Shown here: positions 44,801-63,629 of the stretch, piece after piece | How the letters are laid out: every line of letters begins with the position of its first letter | How positions within the stretch are numbered: the stretch's first letter is position 1 | NCBI GenBank assembly: GCA_034231615.1 | Contig: CM067317.1 | Span: forward strand, 16,816,264-16,880,263 | DNA: 64,000 nucleotides | DNA from: Meghimatium bilineatum | Lineage: Eukaryota; Mollusca; Gastropoda; Stylommatophora; Philomycidae | Direction of reading: 5' to 3' | The notes under the pieces: model-generated | Databases searched by the model: none | Told to the model about the DNA's origin: nothing | What the model saw: the letters and a program-made list of their open reading frames with translations, nothing else | Position numbers and translations under genes: made by a program

Positions 44801-45872
44801 GAAGGAAAGATTCCAAAATCTAGCAATGGGGCGACTGAAAAGGAGCAGCTTTATCCATCAAGCTAAACGACTCCGTAGACAACTTACATACCTACCTGAA
44901 GTTGACAGCCCCTTAAGGTCTGTACCAGAACAAACCCCGTGGAGTGAAAGCCAAGGAATGCCAATATACATTCAGACCCATGTGAAAGGAATACTAAGCG
45001 AGGACGAACAGAACAGTGTGCAGCGAATGACAGTCACCCTCAGTTTCCTGGATGAGGAATATCCACAAGATATATGGGTCAGAGTGTACACAGATGGGTC
45101 AGCACAGAATGCTGTGAGGAATGGAGGTGCAGGTGTATATATAGAATATCCACACAAGCCTAGAGATACAATCAGAACACCGACAGGAAAATTCTGCAAT
45201 AATTATGATGCAGAAATCCAGGCAATTAGTGTGGCAGCTAAAAAACTGCTGAACTCCAACTCTGGCCTACAGCCTGTGGTATTCCTGACAGATGCAAGGT
45301 CAGTGCTTCAAGCTCTCCAGTCTGGAAAACTAACAGACTTAAAAAAACTACTTAGCGAATTGTCTTACCAGTATAGGGTAACCATGCAGTGGATACCCTC
45401 TCACTGTGGAATACCAGGAAATGAAAAAGCAGACCAACTGGCTAAGGAAGGTGCTGCCGAAGACCAACCAGATATACCAATCACCTACCATCAGAAAAAA
45501 CAGATGATAAAGTCAATAAGAAAGCCACAAACACCAACACAAGATGACTATCATATTATGAACAGACCAGAACAAGTTATAATTCTACGTCTCAGAACAG
45601 GACACAACCGACTCCGCAGTCACATGTATACAAAGTTCAAGATTGGCAACACAGCCATGTGTACATGTGGACAGGGAGCACAGAGTGCCATACATATACT
45701 TCAAGAGTGTTCTGAGCATGAAACGCTGAGGCAGACATATTGGCCAGAGGAAACAACACTGGAATCAAAACTCTATGGGACACTGTATGAACTACAAAAG
45801 ACTGTGAGTTTTATTAAGGAGACAGAATTACAGATATAGACATGTTTCAAGTGAACGAAAGAAGAAGAAGAA
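41843..45872 (+). mobile_element. Element B: I-like LINE, near full length, broken ORF
   Basis: A 4.0-kb insertion between 11-bp duplications, ending in a (GAA)n tail. A GC-richer 5' UTR of about 165 bases precedes ATG at 42009. The coding part is in pieces: 42009-42608, then a frame change to the GDFNSHS segment with a stop at 42662, 42790-43269, 43001-43843 in another frame, a stop at 43841, and 44133-45839. At least three frameshifts and two stops make it inactive. It is related to element A along its whole length but clearly a different subfamily. Confidence 0.9.
42009..45839 (+). pseudogene. Broken LINE polyprotein (element B)
   Basis: In order the pieces show a Pro/Arg-rich N-terminus absent from element A (about the first 75 residues), endonuclease motifs QETHLS and GDFNSHSQSW, then SDHRPV. 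The RT blocks are KSPGADGVSNEM, DLRKAFDKVW, GVPHGGVLSP (Gln to His in the motif B GVPQG) and YADDLVIW. The RNase H blocks are YTDGSAQN, DAEIQA, TDARSV and GNEKADQLA, and the C-terminal CTCGQG-AIHILQEC block follows. The last piece (44133-45839, 568 codons) is open and covers the end of the RT, the RNase H and the C-terminus. Breaks listed under the element. Confidence 0.88.
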
Positions 45873-45883
45873 AGGGTTGATTT
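45873..45883 (+). repeat. Target-site duplication, right (element B)
   Basis: AGGGTTGATTT directly after the GAAGAAGAA tail; bases beyond (TCCACC) still resemble the left flank. Confidence 0.75.
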
Positions 45884-46125
45884 TCCACCAAAAAAACATG
45901 ACCAGTGTCGCCTCCATACTTACTCAATAGCCATGATGATATTTCTCGATCTTCCAATAGTATGAGCCCTGCTATTTTGAGCATTACTTAGTCGTGTTTG
46001 GTGGACTATGTGCTTCCTTTTCCAAACCATGAGTGATGGTAAGAATGGGGTGGTATGTACCCTTTTTCCCACTCTTCTCTCTGTGCTAAATGGCATTGTT
46101 CTATTTTTCTTTTTTAAATAGGGGG
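45884..46125. other. No recognised feature
   Basis: Short unique stretch between element B and the CACTA-type array. Confidence 0.4.
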
Positions 46126-46139
46126 GATTGAACCCTTCA

Positions 46140-46856
46140 GGTTCCTACACTACCACTACCATACCAATACACTACCCTTACCACTACACTGCACTACCAC
46201 TACACTACCACTCCATTACATTACATTGCACTACCACTACATTACACTACCACTTCACTGGCCTAACATTACACTACCACTACACTACATTACACTACCA
46301 CTCCACTGGCGTAACATTACACTACCACTCCACTATCCTACCACTACATTACACTACACTACCAGTACACTACATTACCTACCACTGCACTACCACTCCA
46401 CTGGCCTAACATTACACTACCACTACACTACATTACACTGCCACTACCACTCCACTGGCCTAACATTACACTACCACTCCACTATCCTACAACTACATTA
46501 CCTACCACTACACTACTACTACCACTACACTACCACTACACAACTACTACACTACCACTACACTACTACTACCACTACACTACTACTATACTACCACTAC
46601 ACTACTACTACACTACACTACCACTACACTACTACTATACTACCACTACACTACTACTACCCTAACACTACACTACACTACTACTATACTACCACTACAC
46701 TACTACTATACTACCACTACACTACTACTATACTACCACTACACTACTACTATACTACCACTACACTACACTACTACTACACTACACTACCACTACACTA
46801 CTACTATACTACCACTACACTACTACTACCCTAACACTACACTACCCTACACTATC
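46140..46856 (+). repeat. Degenerate CACTAC/CTACTA satellite, 0.7 kb
   Basis: Irregular mixture of CCACTA, CACTACT and ACATTACACTA words, in places with a higher-order unit including CCACTCCACTGGCCTAACAT. Open frames across it encode only Thr/Leu/His/Tyr runs. Confidence 0.95.
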
Positions 46857-46859
46857 GAT

Positions 46860-47800
46860 CAGAGATACATAGATGTAACTAATTATTATTTTCAAGAGCA
46901 TATTCATTGAGCAAAGTGAAAATAGAGTGCACTGGTTTACTCGAAATCCTGATTGTGGTTCATATCGCGACATACTAGCCATGGTTATACAATTATTGGT
47001 CTTTTGTTTAGGCGACATTGTAGAAATGACGATCTCCAAATCTGTTCGCATGGTAAATGTGTTTGTATGCTGCGCTGAATTTCGACCTAATAATGCCCCG
47101 AGCTATTTGAGATATGGGGCCCTTTATAAGTCCAGATATTATATGTCAGTGCCAAATGTTTTTTGGGGGGGCCCTAAGTGGGGGCCCTAAGCTATAGCTT
47201 GTTTAGCTTATAGGTAAATCCTACACCGTGTATGATCATTAGATTATGTGATCGTCTGTTGCTAATGATTTATGTAAATTATGGTGATACAACGCCACGC
47301 CTTAGTGTTTTGCTCTGTGATCAATAATTTTACTAAATACCGCGTGCATAAACTAAATAAGTCACACATATGCGCCACACAAACACTCAGGCCACACACA
47401 CACACACCACAAACACACATACTCACGCCACCACACACATATATAGATAGATATATGATGAGAATTCTTCCTGCGCTGAAACTAGGCCACACCTTTGGGA
47501 ATTCCTTTTGTTTTCTTTTGACAACCGAACCAGGACATCCCACTTTGGTCACACATTTATTGTTTCGACACTGTTTTCCTTTTTTTTCTGCCCGCTGTTT
47601 ACTGCTTCCAGTTTCCGAGTCATAATGTATTCTGCCCTCACTCTCTTTTCTTCAAAGTTCTCATGAACTAGTGTTTGTCTGTCCTTTAATCCCCGTTGGT
47701 GTCACAACTTCATGAACGTTGTGAAGTGACAAAAACAACGTTTATATGTTAAAATGACCAGTTATGTTAGTTTCTACTTACTGAATTGCATGGCAGTAAC
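46860..47800. other. No recognised gene
   Basis: Includes a GGGGGGGCCCTAAGTGGG patch at 47163-47190 with a duplicated GGGGCCCTAAG word, and a (CA)n-rich patch at 47385-47435. No domain recognised in the short frames. Confidence 0.4.
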
Positions 47801-47849
47801 AATAACAAAACAGATCGTGCAATGCAATAGACAATTTAGTAGAGATTGT

Positions 47850-48060
47850 GTATATGGTGACATTATTGTAAGTATATTGTGTATAGGGTGATATTATTGT
47901 AAGTATATTATGTATAGGGTGACACTGTTGTAAGTATATTGTGTATAAGGTTACACTGTCATAAGTATATTGTGTATAGAATGACACCTCCGTAAGAATA
48001 CTGTGTATGATGCGACACCGTCGTAAATATATCGTCTATGTTGCAACACTGACGTAACTA
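47850..48060 (+). repeat. ~31-bp minisatellite, about 7 diverged units
   Basis: Units of the form GTATATTGTGTATAGGGTGA plus CACTGTTGTAA, diverging toward the right-hand end. Confidence 0.85.
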
Positions 48061-48065
48061 TATCG

Positions 48066-48177
48066 CTGAATGGTGCAGATATCGCAGCCAAGATATAAAC
48101 CATGACACAAAAGATTATGTTTTCCAGATTGCACCCTGCTAGCCAGCAGGAGTTTGAGAACGAACACACATGATGAT
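48066..48177 (+). mobile_element. SINE copy (family S1), 3' half
   Basis: GGTGCAGATATCGCAGCC, ATAAACCATGACACAA, CACCCTGCTAGCCAGCAGGA and GTTTGAGAACGAACACAC run forward, and abut the antisense LINE end at 48178. Confidence 0.65.
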
Positions 48178-48565
48178 CTTCTTCTTCTTCTGCGTTCAGC
48201 ATGTGGTCATGCTATACCGTCAGACCTGTCATCAAGACGAAGTCCACTGTCTTCTCCAGGTCAGAGCGGCTGCCCCATAGCTTTTGCCTCAAGTCTATAT
48301 CCTCTGGCCACGTCTGCTGTCTTTGCTCTTTGTATGTTGGGCAGTCCTGAAGTATGTGTTCTGGAGTCTGGGTTCCGGATCCACATGGACATTCATCTGT
48401 GTATGAGATCCTTAATCGATAACGGTGACCCAACAGTCTGCAGTGGCCTGTTCTCATGCGAAATATTGTGGTCTGTTGATATCTTTGGAGGAGATGTATT
48501 GCATCTTGTTCGTATTCCCTTTCCATTTCTTTCTTCCACTTTGCTGAGTATGTGTTGCGGATTAT
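48178..48565 (-). mobile_element. I-like LINE 3' end (copy D)
   Basis: A minus-strand frame of 104 codons (48212-48526) encodes [38 protein letters not shown] and a final EKTVDFVLMTGL. This is the complete C-terminal cysteine block of the element A/B superfamily. The tail is GAACGCAGAAGAAGAAGAAG. It is truncated just downstream of the RNase H domain. Confidence 0.8.
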
Positions 48566-48624
48566 GTAGCCCTATTGACGATGATGTGATAATACTCCTA
48601 CCCTATCATCATCATCATGAGACA

Positions 48625-48695
48625 TACGCTTTTCAGAATGTGGTCTTCCTTATGAATTCCCCGAACATTCCGCGATTCAATCCCTGTGTTTCAAG
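48625..48695 (+). repeat. Dispersed repeat, shared with 10625-10700
   Basis: CAGAATGTGGTCTTCCTTAT, then CATTCCGCGATTC; see the matching entry at 10625. Confidence 0.35.
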
Positions 48696-48894
48696 ATTGA
48701 AACGCCCTATCTGTACCCATATTTAAGTAGCTACAATCTGTTATTGATGAATTATCTTCTCTCTAATTCAAATGAATCGTTTAATCTAAGGAAAGTTTGG
48801 GACGATTATTGTAAACTGACTCCCTGATTACATAAAAATAGTTCGTTAATTGTATACATAAAAATACACAAAACCCTGCTGAAGACCTTATCGA

Positions 48895-50095
48895 AGGAAA
48901 CAGTTTAAGGGCTTCGAGCACAATCACAACGATATCTGCCTCAATCACAACATGAAGATCAATACAGAAGTAATGTCTATAGGCAGATAACCCACTGCAA
49001 TCAATATGAGATAAATGATCAAATAGTGAAACAAGTACAGGAATGTAAATATTGTGGAAGCATTTTAACAGACGACAGAAGAATTGACAAAGCGATCGAG
49101 ACAAATATTCATAGCCAACCATATCAATTTTGAACGTATACCAATCTTGAAACACAAATCTATCCCAATGTAAACCAAAAGACAAATAATAAATTCAATC
49201 TTCATACCAACATCGTATTATCAATATCAGGCATGAATACTAACTAAAGAATAATAGAGAAAGCTTGCTACACGTGATATTACACGTCTAAATAATAGAG
49301 AAAGCTTGCTACACGTGATATTACACGTCTAAATAATAGAGAAAGTTTGCTACACGTGATATTACACGTCTAAATAATAGAGAAAGCTTGCTACACGTGA
49401 TATTACACGTCTAAATAATAGAGAAAGTTTGCTACACGTGATATTACACGTCTAAATAATAGAGAAAGTTTGCTACACGTGATATTACACGTCTAAATAA
49501 TAGAGAAAGCTTGCTACACGTGATATTACACGTCTAAATAATAGAGAAAGTTTGCTACACGTGATATTACACGTCTAAATAATAGAGAAAGCTTGCTACA
49601 CGTGATATTACACGTCTAAATAATAGAGAAAGTTTGCTACACGTGATATTACACGTCTAAATAATAGAGAAAGCTTGCTACACGTGATATTACACGTCTA
49701 AATAATAGAGAAAGCTTGCTACACGTGATATTACACGTCTAAATAATAGAGAAAGCTTGCTACACGTGATATTACACGTCTAATTAAAGCAGCAAACAGA
49801 ACAAGAAGAGATAACTCTGAGGAATAATGACAGTACAAGAACTGTTAGAACAACGTTTGTGGTCAAAGATATTGAAAGACAGAGATTTGAATGGTTCGAT
49901 AATGAAGATGAACACATCAGGATGAAAACATGAACTCCACCAGCAAGAGAATACAACATAAGAGTGAAAACAGAAAGAGGTAGAGGAAGACCAAGAACTT
50001 TGTGAATTGAAGGAGCTACCAACGTTCTACGTCACAATGTTACTGAATATCAAGCGACCAAACGTGCAATAGTCCGCGAAAATCAAACCTCTTTC
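48895..50095 (+). mobile_element. LINE relic hosting a 41-bp array
   Basis: Two homologous flanks of the 6610-7545 family surround the array. The left flank (48895-49249) has CTCAATCACAACATGAAGAT, GTGGAAGCATTTTAACAGAC and CAATATCAGGCATGAATACT. The right flank (49783-50095) has GTACAAGAACTGTTAGAACA, TTTGAATGGTTCGATAATGA and GAGGAAGACCAAGAAC. Frames are destroyed. Confidence 0.65.
49250..49782 (+). repeat. 41-bp minisatellite, 13 units
   Basis: Units AATAATAGAGAAAGYTTGCT plus ACACGTGATATTACACGTCTA start every 41 bases from 49250 to 49742. They differ almost only at one C/T position. Each unit contains CACGTG and the inverted pair ACGTG-6 nt-CACGT. Confidence 0.97.
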
Positions 50096-50099
50096 AATC

Positions 50100-51700
50100 C
50101 TGCGACTTCCAACAGCAGAGAAAGGGCAATAGATAGATAGAACAAAAGCAGACAAAGAGAAAAGTATGAGGAAATAACAAAAGATGCACAAGTTACAGTT
50201 TATAAATGTGAACCAACAAAACAGAAGCATATATTGTTGGTGCAATACTGCAATCACCTGCTTTGCGGAGACGGAAACTGATCTGATTTGGTCATCATAA
50301 AATGCTGATATCGCGTTGTCTTTCGGTTAAGAATATGAAGGAAACACCACAGTTACTGAAAACTAATAGGAGAATGAATCGGTTTTTTTTTCTATGCGAA
50401 GTGCCATCTACAGGACGCTTTTCTCTACCGTTCTGTACACTTATTAATTATGTCCTAGCTCATATAAATATATCGGTTAAAAAAAGGAACGGGGAAGAGG
50501 AAAAGGGTTGTTTCTGCCTTTTACAAAATATCTATTATAATTGTTTCGTTTTCCTTAAATTTTTTGGTAAACTTTGTGGGAGCAACAATTCAATTTTTTA
50601 AAAGGAAATTAGGGGGGTGGGAGTAACCACCTTTGGCCAGCTTTCTAGTACTAAATGTCATGTAATAATTTATTGGGGGGTCGGGAGATTTTAAACCCCC
50701 TCCCTAATCTATGGGATTGACAAGCTTCATTGTCTTATATAGAATAATGTACGTAAGTATATGGTTTTTGTGGGTAACTTCCATTTGTTCTTGTATGTAT
50801 GAGATTTTGCATGCACACAAATTTGAATACACGAAGGGTCAAGGCAGTCATGGAAATATCATTTTTGTCAGGATGTGTTCGGAAAGCTCGGGAACTTCAC
50901 TGATTTGTCAAACTGTCTGTTTTTTGTTATATTGTTGTAGTGGTTACACATGACATGAACACTGATGACACGCGTCAGTATATATTATCATATATATACA
51001 AAACAGAGCGTGTTCTCACGTTCCAGCTTAATTGATGTTCAAATTTTGCAGATGTGGTGTGACCTGGACGTGTTATCATTAACTAGGAAAGACAACGTCA
51101 TACGCTCGCCTTCTATGACTTTCTATACGTCCGTGATTTGTAAAAGTTACCTCTAATTTCGTTCTCTCTTCGAACCTGTCTAACCGGTAGGAATGATAAA
51201 AATAGCATGTTATGCTTGACACACACAGTATTGTGTGTATTTTTTATTGTTTTGCGCTGACATTTCTAAATTCACTGTTTTTGGTCACCAAGAAAGGTAA
51301 GAGAATTCCTTTCATTCACACCACAAATTCCTATTATCTAAATATGCCTCATCGAATTCTATGTTGGTGTTACTAAAGATACTATTTATTTTCTGAAACT
51401 GAATTAAATTAGTATCTTTGTTAATTTGGTTAAATTAGTTAATTTGTTTATATCATTCTCAAAGTACAATGTTAGTTACAGCTATTCATATTTGTATCAC
51501 AATTTATGTTCGCTGCTAGCTGCAGCGACTCATATTCGTAAGAATCAAATTACTCTTGTTTAGTCAGTTATGTTCCACAGATCCGGCGTTATCAACCTTT
51601 CAAAATAATTAAGTGCACCTCAAAACGTGTAAAAAATTTTTTTATTCGTAGCGTATCATATTCAGGACTTAGCCATCAACCCAGCATTTTTGGCTGTAGT
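50100..51700. other. No recognised gene
   Basis: Intergenic; C- and G-rich patches at about 50615-50705, otherwise AT-rich. Short frames show no domain. Confidence 0.4.
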
Positions 51701-51764
51701 GATTTTCTAGGCAATATAAATACGTTCAGTAGTTTGCTATTGCTTTTTGAACGGTCCGGATGCA

Positions 51765-51845
51765 CAATTGCCTGTGACGAGGATCGAACTCGGTACCTTG
51801 GCCGCCACAAGCGCGTTCTGTATCACACCGCCAGAGAGCAGGACC
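51765..51845 (-). repeat. tRNA-like fragment, probable SINE head
   Basis: The minus strand shows GAGTTCGATCC, a canonical B box, preceded at tRNA spacing by a GGCGGTGTGATAC stretch. Acceptor-stem pairing was not found, so a SINE or tRNA relic is likelier than a tRNA gene. Confidence 0.4.
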
Positions 51846-51934
51846 GTGTAATAAGTGCACAAATTATTATTGTTTACCATTCAACCTACCAATGTTATCA
51901 ATCATCTCCACAGCGTTGTATCCACAATTTTCTG

Positions 51935-52425
51935 TATCTGTTACTTTGCTGACTCCCCAAAGTGTATTACAAACGAGCTAAAAATGAGAATTATAAAATG
52001 CAACATCTATTCTATATTAATGTATGGCTCAGAAACATGGACAATAAACAAACAATTAGAAGACAGAATTGATGCCTTTGAGATGTGGGTATACATATAT
52101 AATAATAGGGAGAACATCATGGAGGTTCTAACAACGCTTAATAAGAATAAAGAATTATTAAAGGAAATAAAGATCAACCAAATAAAATATTTTGGACACA
52201 TTAAAAGACGTGACACCTTGTTGAAGACCTTACTTGAGGGTCAAATCGAAGAGAGGCAAGCAAGAGGTAGGCAGAGATACAAGTGAGAGAGTAACATCAC
52301 AAGGACAGGTTACAGTCTAGCAGGGTGCACCACCAAAACAAGAGATAGAGGATGTTGGGGTTCTTTGCAGCAAATCTTCGTTGCAGAGACGGCACTTGAT
52401 GGTGATGATGCATAATAATGCTGGA
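51935..52425 (+). mobile_element. RTE-like LINE, 3' third
   Basis: The plus strand reads TNELKMRIIKCNIYSILMYG, SETWTINKQLEDRIDAFEMW, then KELLKEIKINQIKYFGHIKR and RQARGRQRYK. The shared 3' tail follows, from TACAGTCTAGCAGGGTGCAC to GATGGTGATGATG. It is the same family as 4222-5345. A short in-frame stretch remains open (to 52286), but RT and endonuclease are missing. Confidence 0.75.
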
Positions 52426-52429
52426 ATGT

Positions 52430-52775
52430 CTTCTGTACATACACAGATAGATCCCTCTTAGTAGAAGTATAGGAACCCCTCTCTTATGTGAGCAAATGTT
52501 TAGATTATGCAAGTATATCTCTTTATGTGGGTGATTGTTTATGTTAATGTCTGTATCTGCTTTATGTGTGATAATGCGCACTTATCGTCCAAATAAACTC
52601 AGATAGTAACTAACCCTGTGCTACATTCGAAACCCCCCCCCCCCCAACCCCAGCTTTCCCAAATTTATTTTTCTCAACGTGATCAACAAATTGTCCAACA
52701 AAATTACGTGATCTTACGACAGTCATATATCCCACATGGAGAACCATTAACCTAGAGGTCTTCTCAGTGTATAGT
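52430..52775. other. No recognised feature
   Basis: Includes a run of about 12 C at 52634-52645. No coding or repeat match. Confidence 0.4.
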
Positions 52776-52786
52776 AAGTTTATTCT
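52776..52786 (+). repeat. Target-site duplication, left (element F)
   Basis: AAGTTTATTCT, identical to 54713-54723. Confidence 0.8.
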
Positions 52787-52789
52787 TAC

Positions 52790-53482
52790 TTACTTAGTCG
52801 TCGGATCATCATCACTGCAAACTGGACACATCCATAGTTGCTCCGATCTCTCCTTGAGTGTATCCGCCATCACACTTCTGCTGACAGTACCGGTCCTATG
52901 CTGGTTGACCATCATTCTTCTGCGCCCTCCAAAATGTTCACCTCTAGCAACACCGCATCTCAATCCCTGATCTTTAATCCTAGCCATTGAAAAGGAATCA
53001 TCATCCACATTAGTCTCACTCTCGCGTGTTATATCTCTTAAGGAGTTCAAAACGTCAGCGCGATCCATTGCCCCATCGCCCTTTGCCACAATCGCACACG
53101 ATGCCAGTTGATCCGCTCTTTCATTGCCTCGAACGCCCACATGTCCCGGCACGAAAATAAATTTAACCGCTTTCAAGCTCGCATTTCTCAAGGCCTGAAT
53201 CCACTGTTCGCGAACGAGACCCACTTGTACCTTCTTAATCATACTCATAGAGTCACTCAAGATGCAGACCTGCGTTACTTTCTGTGTGCGTAGCCACTCA
53301 AATGCCTTGGTCACCGCCATAGTCTCCATGGTCATACTACTCGTAGTGACCGCAAAGGCACCACTTTCCTCCTTGATCGTTTTACCTGCGCACTGAGCTG
53401 TAAAGGCCCAAGCACTGCGAACATGCCTAATTACAGATCCATCAGTGTATATAATCACATCCCCCTCTTTTGGTATTCTCAC
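52790..53482 (-). CDS. RNase H and C-terminal part of element F
   Basis: 230 codons. RNase H signatures in order: IYTDGSV, METMAVTKAFEWL, ILSDSMSM and VPGHVGVRGNERADQLA, so the catalytic Asp-Glu-Asp-Asp set is present. The C-terminus has a WMCPVCSDDDPTT cysteine pair just before the stop. It lies in a different frame from the RT. The two frames overlap in an A4GAG5A tract near 53455-53470, where a single extra or missing G would account for the break. Confidence 0.82.
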   Translation of the reverse strand: MRIPKEGDVIIYTDGSVIRHVRSAWAFTAQCAGKTIKEESGAFAVTTSSMTMETMAVTKAFEWLRTQKVTQVCILSDSMSMIKKVQVGLVREQWIQALRNASLKAVKFIFVPGHVGVRGNERADQLASCAIVAKGDGAMDRADVLNSLRDITRESETNVDDDSFSMARIKDQGLRCGVARGEHFGGRRRMMVNQHRTGTVSRSVMADTLKERSEQLWMCPVCSDDDPTTK

Positions 53483-54677
53483 TGATTAAAGCCTGCACTT
53501 CTTTCTCCACAGCTGTGGGACACCATTCTCTGCATTCCCTGCTAAGTGATATTACTACTCTCAAACAAGTTTCGAAATCTGTGGGTAGACCTATCCATTC
53601 CGCACCAGCTGCCACATCCTGTAATCTGCACACGCTTTGTATTACATCCTGAGCACGTCCCATCCACGAACTTCCTCTCTTGAGTCTGCTGCCTTTAACT
53701 TTCTGTATTTCGGAATGCAACGGGTGTTCCTTATCTGCATGTATTTGAAGGTACGCCCGTGCACGGCAATACTGTAATCTATGCTCAGCTGTTGGGCAGT
53801 CAAGTAGGTATCGCATAGCTGTTGTCGATGTGTCTCTTGTGCATCCCAGAATGATACGTATTGCTGCATTCTGGACACTATCCAGTCTTTCGATCTGAGT
53901 TTGGCTAAGAGTCAGAATTGCCAGTGCATATTCCACCACAGCCACAACCAAACCCTGGTACAAAAGAAATAACAATCTTTGCTCACACTGCGCAGCAGCC
54001 ATAACCTTCATTGCTGCTAAGCCTTTGCCTGCCCTTATGATAATGTGGTCAACATGTTCCCTGAAACTCAGGCTTCTGTCAAAAAACACACCCAGATATC
54101 TCATTGTGCTAGTTCTTTCTAAACTTTTCCCGGACAACGAAACTTGTGGCATGGGTGTCTTTACCATGTGATTGTTCAAGGAAAACCACGTCACGAATGC
54201 CTTAGATGGATTAACCACTGCTCCCGTATCTCGACACCAATTTGTCAGTCTGTCCAGCTCCTTCTGTAGTTCCACGACGCACTCTTCTCGATTTCTGCCC
54301 TGTCTATACACCAGGATATCATCGGCATATGACATCGTTCTGCCAACACCTGTGATTTGATTGCCAGCGATATGTACTGTGTATACATTGAAAAGTACAG
54401 GAGCTAGAGGCGATCCCTGTGGCAGGCCATGGCTAATAACCGTTGGTGTAGATATCCAGTTACCACACTTAAGAACTACAACCCTGTGCATCAGGGCGGC
54501 GCCAACCCAACGCACGACAAAAGGATTAACTGCAAGATTTAACAGCTGGTGCATCAAGATATCCAAGGACACCCTATTGTACGCATCCTCAAGGTCTATT
54601 GCGACCGCACATGTCTCCATGCGCGAATTGTTAGGAGGATATCGTCGAGGAAAGAAGACATGGCAGAATGCAGCCAT
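53442..54677 (-). CDS. Reverse transcriptase part of element F
   Basis: 411 codons open from the first Met; the frame continues to the element's 5' end. Motif A is IDLEDAYNRV (27-36), motif B SHGLPQGSPLAPVLFN (82-97), and motif C YADD (117-120) followed by LTNWCRDTGAVVNPSKA. The YLGVFFDRSLSFREHVD block and the VEYALAILT block follow. The frame ends at 53442, some 40 bases past the start of the RNase H frame, because of a one-base frame change. Being 5'-truncated, it cannot be a functional LINE protein. Confidence 0.85.
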   Translation of the reverse strand: MAAFCHVFFPRRYPPNNSRMETCAVAIDLEDAYNRVSLDILMHQLLNLAVNPFVVRWVGAALMHRVVVLKCGNWISTPTVISHGLPQGSPLAPVLFNVYTVHIAGNQITGVGRTMSYADDILVYRQGRNREECVVELQKELDRLTNWCRDTGAVVNPSKAFVTWFSLNNHMVKTPMPQVSLSGKSLERTSTMRYLGVFFDRSLSFREHVDHIIIRAGKGLAAMKVMAAAQCEQRLLFLLYQGLVVAVVEYALAILTLSQTQIERLDSVQNAAIRIILGCTRDTSTTAMRYLLDCPTAEHRLQYCRARAYLQIHADKEHPLHSEIQKVKGSRLKRGSSWMGRAQDVIQSVCRLQDVAAGAEWIGLPTDFETCLRVVISLSRECREWCPTAVEKEVQALISENTKRGGCDYIH

Positions 54678-54712
54678 ATTTGCGCAGGATGTTTTTGAGG
54701 GGTTCGATTCGC

Positions 54713-54723
54713 AAGTTTATTCT
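54713..54723 (+). repeat. Target-site duplication, right (element F)
   Basis: AAGTTTATTCT, identical to 52776-52786. Confidence 0.8.
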
Positions 54724-54801
54724 GTTGACAATTAATCTGTAAAGTAAGCTTATTTTAGTTTATTTCAACAACTCTATATTACTCTTACTATAGCGACCAT
54801 T

Positions 54802-63626
<8,825 letters not shown>

Positions 63627-63629
63627 GTA

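Larger units (their letters stand above)
52787..54712 (-). mobile_element. Element F: RT-RNase H LINE, 5'-truncated
   Basis: 1.93 kb between 11-bp duplications, with its 3' end at 52787 marked by a short (TAAG)n-like tail on the minus strand. It contains RT from just before motif A to the RNase H end, and lacks endonuclease. Its 5' end lies 89 bp before the LHFPL-like start codon, so the two are head to head. Sequence is unlike elements A and B, pointing to a different LINE clade. Relics of it lie at 23600-24015 and 28095-28320. Confidence 0.88.

Noticed and set aside
46128..46834. 202-codon Thr/Leu/Tyr-rich frame
   Set aside because: Translation of the CACTAC-type simple repeat.
49250..49782. 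CRISPR-like regular array
   Set aside because: Units are contiguous with no unique spacers, and the context is animal DNA inside a LINE relic.
53108..54735. Plus-strand frames of 60-124 codons across element F
   Set aside because: Shadows of the minus-strand RT and RNase H frames.
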